A stretch of DNA of 64,000 bases, from the NCBI RefSeq assembly GCF_003815915.1, contig NZ_CP033929.1, positions 868,001 to 932,000 of the forward strand, in the 5' to 3' direction. The translations under genes and the position numbers were made by a program. The notes below the pieces were generated by a model that was given only the letters and a program-made list of their open reading frames with translations, did no database searches and was not told where the DNA came from. This document shows positions 63,355 through 64,000 of the stretch, in pieces. This stretch comes from Chryseobacterium indoltheticum (GTDB lineage: Bacteria; Bacteroidota; Bacteroidia; Flavobacteriales; Weeksellaceae). The stretch's first letter is position 1. Every line of letters begins with the position of its first letter.

Positions 63355-63453
63355 TTTGCTTATTGCAATTAGCTTTTGGCTTTTTGCATTAATTATTATT
63401 AAACGTTAAGTGAATAATTTAAAATCTAAAATGTAGAATCTAAAATTATATTA
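63355..63453. repeat. Heptamer repeat tract (copy 9)
   Basis: Directly before nuoF come TTTGCTT, ATTGCAA, TTAGCTT, TTGGCTT and TTTGCAT at 7-base spacing (63355-63389). At 63419-63453 TTAAAAT, CTAAAAT, GTAGAAT, CTAAAAT and TATATTA also run at 7-base spacing, up to the nuoE stop codon. The two parts have different consensus motifs. Confidence 0.75.
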
Positions 63454-63960
63454 GTCTAAAGCAACTTGTCCTTCTCTGCAAAGCTCAAGGATTTCGTCTA
63501 CTTTTTCTATCGTTAAATTTTCGTGATAAAATTTTCCTAACTGCAGCATTGGTGCGTATCCGCAAGCTCCAAGACATTCAGCAGGTTTTAGAGTAAACAT
63601 ACCATCTTCGGTAGTCTGCCCGTCTTTTATATTTAATTTTGTTCTGATATGATCCAGAATTTTTTCGCTTCCACGAACCATACAAGGTCCGGTTCTACAA
63701 ACTTCCAAAACATATTTACCCACCGGTTTCATATTAAACATCGTATAAAAAGTAGCTACTTCGTATACTTCAATTGGTTTAATACTCAATAATTCAGCAA
63801 CATAATCCATCACAGGAACGTCTAACCATCCTCCAAATTCTTTCTGCGCTAAATGTAAAACAGGAAGAAGGGCAGACTTTTGTCTTCCTTCAGGATATCT
63901 TGCGATAATTTTATGTACCTGTTCTAAACTTTCCGGTTTAAAAGCTATTGTTTCGCTCAT
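63451..63960 (-). CDS. nuoE: NADH-quinone oxidoreductase subunit E
   Basis: The product has 169 residues from the ATG at 63958-63960; an eight-codon longer frame has no family support. It carries the thioredoxin-like [2Fe-2S] domain with Cys residues in LEVCRTGPCMVRGSEKI and PAECLGACGYAPMLQLG (C-x4-C, then C-x3-C). It forms the NADH-oxidising module with NuoF. It is the first nuo gene in the window; the upstream genes lie past the right edge. Confidence 0.97.
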   Translation of the reverse strand: MSETIAFKPESLEQVHKIIARYPEGRQKSALLPVLHLAQKEFGGWLDVPVMDYVAELLSIKPIEVYEVATFYTMFNMKPVGKYVLEVCRTGPCMVRGSEKILDHIRTKLNIKDGQTTEDGMFTLKPAECLGACGYAPMLQLGKFYHENLTIEKVDEILELCREGQVALD

Positions 63961-63972
63961 TTTATTATGTAG

Positions 63973-64000
63973 ATTAAAGAACAAAGAACCAAGAAAAAAG
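63973..64000. repeat. Heptamer repeat tract, cut by the window edge (copy 10)
   Basis: ATTAAAG, AACAAAG, AACCAAG and AAAAAAG follow at exactly 7-base spacing immediately upstream of nuoE, and the tract runs off the window. Confidence 0.7.

Overview
The window looks like chromosome from a flavobacterium of the Chryseobacterium type (Weeksellaceae). The reasons are high A+T content, the Bacteroidetes -7 promoter element TAnnTTTG upstream of many genes, almost no Shine-Dalgarno sites, a PorP/SprF-family type IX secretion (T9SS) protein, a T9SS-sorted secreted protein, a TonB-dependent receptor, DUF3822 and DUF5606 proteins, and a complex I operon with a short NuoG. No rRNA, tRNA or CRISPR array was seen.

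Region 1 (1-37 kb) is mostly housekeeping. It holds an M3 peptidase, a KefB/C-like K+/H+ antiporter with a KefF-like partner, a LemA-TPM-TPM operon, dihydrofolate reductase, a TRIC-type channel, CoaD, Ddl, a PASTA protein, RluD, PorP/SprF, HemW, MurI, RsmD, Smr and phosphoesterase proteins, a serine hydrolase, SixA, RuvX, peptide deformylase, MazG, FUSC, several lipoproteins, a 1237-residue phosphoesterase/outer-membrane-barrel fusion, an HD + PycTM-like protein, a bestrophin and a GAF protein.

Region 2 (37.2-46.1 kb) is accessory and very A+T rich. It reads as one minus-strand operon: a LysM protein, a LysM + DUF4280 (PAAR-like) spike protein, a 773-residue multidomain protein with a lysozyme/transglycosylase-like core, then periplasmic lipoproteins that look like immunity proteins. 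A decapitated M23 peptidase C-terminus and a lipoprotein gene split by one in-frame TAG lie inside it. This is best explained as a type VI secretion (or related contractile system) effector-immunity locus that keeps the scars of an older effector.

Region 3 (46.1-52.5 kb) is flanked by two copies of the 3' end of nuoN plus its terminator. The copies differ only at synonymous codons within the coding part. A possible decayed tyrosine-recombinase start lies next to intact nuoN. The cargo is a small secreted protein, a 941-residue T9SS-sorted propeller protein and a TonB-dependent receptor. It looks like a relic island integrated at the 3' end of nuoN.

Region 4 (52.4-64 kb) is the minus-strand complex I operon (nuoE, nuoF, an outer membrane protein gene, nuoG, nuoH, nuoI, nuoJ, nuoK, nuoL, nuoM, nuoN), continuing past the right edge.

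A striking genome-scale signal is a family of degenerate 7-bp tandem repeats arranged as inverted halves. It fills at least ten intergenic gaps, often touching start or stop codons.
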